From JACVRW01 sp963826165 (GTDB lineage Bacteria > Actinomycetota > Thermoleophilia > Solirubrobacterales > Thermoleophilaceae), in assembly GCA_963826165.1 (NCBI GenBank), contig CAWGWC010000024.1, positions 62,001-126,000 on the forward strand: 64,000 nt of DNA, given 5' to 3'. Under the pieces are notes generated by a model, which did not search any database, was not told the origin of the DNA, and saw nothing but the letters and a program-made list of their open reading frames with translations. A program made the translations under genes and the position numbers. Shown here in pieces: positions 63,637-64,000 of the stretch (position 1 is its first letter; each line of letters starts with the position of its first letter).

Positions 63637-64000
63637 ATCAACGTCCTGCTGAGAGCCCTGCTCGATCCGCTCACCTACCGGCGGATCACCTACCTGCTGA
63701 TCGCCCTGCCGCTCGGCATCTTCGAGTTCACCTTCCTGGTGGTCTCGTTGAGCTTCGGCTTCGGCACGGTCATCACGCTCATCGGGATCCCGGTGTTGGT
63801 GGGAGCGCTGTACGCCTGGCGCTGGCTGGCCGAGCTCGAGCGGCGGCTGATCGGCGCCCTCACCGGCGTCCGGATCCAGAGCCCCTATCGCCCGGCTGCG
63901 CCCGGTGGGCTCCTGCGCCGCCTTCAGTCGCGCCTGGGCGACCCGGCCACCTGGAAGGACCTGCTCTTCCTTATGTTCCAGCTGGGCCTGGGCATCATCT
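63637..64000 (+). CDS. sensor-domain membrane protein (probable histidine kinase N terminus), cut by window end
   Basis: 121 codons are visible, open to the end of the window. LLRALLDPLTYRRITYLLIALPLGIFEFTFLVVSLSFG followed by a second hydrophobic stretch (VITLIGIPVLVGALYAW), RWLAELERRL, then PATWKDLLFLMFQLGLGII is the pattern of the actinobacterial 'putative sensor' domain found before histidine kinase modules. The frame has a TAG at 63625-63627 and no ATG, GTG or TTG near the start. The only possible initiators are ATC (63637) or CTG (63646, 63649). A TAGCCT box ends 6 nt before the ATC. Start is thus uncertain. Confidence 0.75.
   Translation, partial: MNVLLRALLDPLTYRRITYLLIALPLGIFEFTFLVVSLSFGFGTVITLIGIPVLVGALYAWRWLAELERRLIGALTGVRIQSPYRPAAPGGLLRRLQSRLGDPATWKDLLFLMFQLGLGII

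Overview
The window looks like a chromosomal segment of a high-GC actinobacterium. Three things point this way: strong G/C bias at third codon positions, heavy use of GTG and TTG starts, and a 16S rRNA of actinobacterial type. The content (stand-alone rrn operon without spacer tRNAs, HisZ/HisG pair, GarA-like FHA gene followed by a MerR gene, SepF, short RsiG-like protein) fits deep-branching Actinomycetota such as Thermoleophilia/Solirubrobacterales best. That placement is an inference; no database was searched. I saw no transposase, integrase, CRISPR array or tRNA gene.

Layout. 1-4036: end of a 3-methyladenine DNA glycosylase gene, a class A penicillin-binding protein on the minus strand, and divergent tyrS. 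4037-9457: complete 16S-23S-5S operon with two long processing stems and a strong terminator. 9459-14603: mixed small genes (two HD-domain proteins, hotdog thioesterase, DUF389 membrane protein, isocitrate/isopropylmalate dehydrogenase family enzyme, small zinc-ribbon protein). 14750-24181: a tightly overlapped plus-strand run, murA-hisZ-hisG-hisD-hisB-hisH-hisA-hisF-CCA transferase-like-pgeF-yggS. hisZ carries a frameshift, and hisC, hisE and hisI are absent. 24166-28925: a low-density stretch with an alpha/beta hydrolase-like protein, two tandem NTF2-like genes, a membrane protein, a CxxCxGxG protein and a multiply frameshifted pseudogene. 28926-31936: sepF-proC-yggT-lspA-rluD, closed by a strong terminator. 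32132-38778: rpsB-tsf-pyrH-frr-uppS-cdsA-dxr-rseP. 38797-47958: an accessory block (collagen-like secreted protein, acyl-CoA synthetase, class III aminotransferase, sugar transporter, HypX, GNAT) separating dxr-rseP from ispG, which commonly cluster. 47976-57844: ispG, a GGDEF/HD-GYP protein, proS, a CDP-alcohol phosphatidyltransferase (frameshifted), an RsiG-like anti-sigma, a GarA-like FHA protein, MerR, apt, SRPBCC and an AGPS-like flavoenzyme. 57796-64000: anti-sigma-like membrane protein, PaaI thioesterase, nadE, glyoxalase, muconolactone isomerase-like protein, a secreted beta-lactamase-like/VanX-like fusion and a truncated sensor-domain gene.

How it works together. The central blocks supply translation (tyrS, rpsB, tsf, frr, proS, rRNA), envelope building (murA, PBP, uppS, cdsA, lspA, rseP, sepF), isoprenoid precursors (dxr, ispG) and histidine synthesis. 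The most interesting signals are: (1) a small protein at 53736-53996 with a near-complete RsiG c-di-GMP-binding signature, 2.5 kb from a GGDEF/HD-GYP gene; (2) a secreted fusion of a serine beta-lactamase-like domain with a VanX-type D-Ala-D-Ala dipeptidase; (3) an orphan HypX; (4) a MurA with Asp in place of the fosfomycin-target Cys; and (5) a recurrent TANNNT box 6-11 nt before start codons, suggesting widespread leaderless mRNAs.
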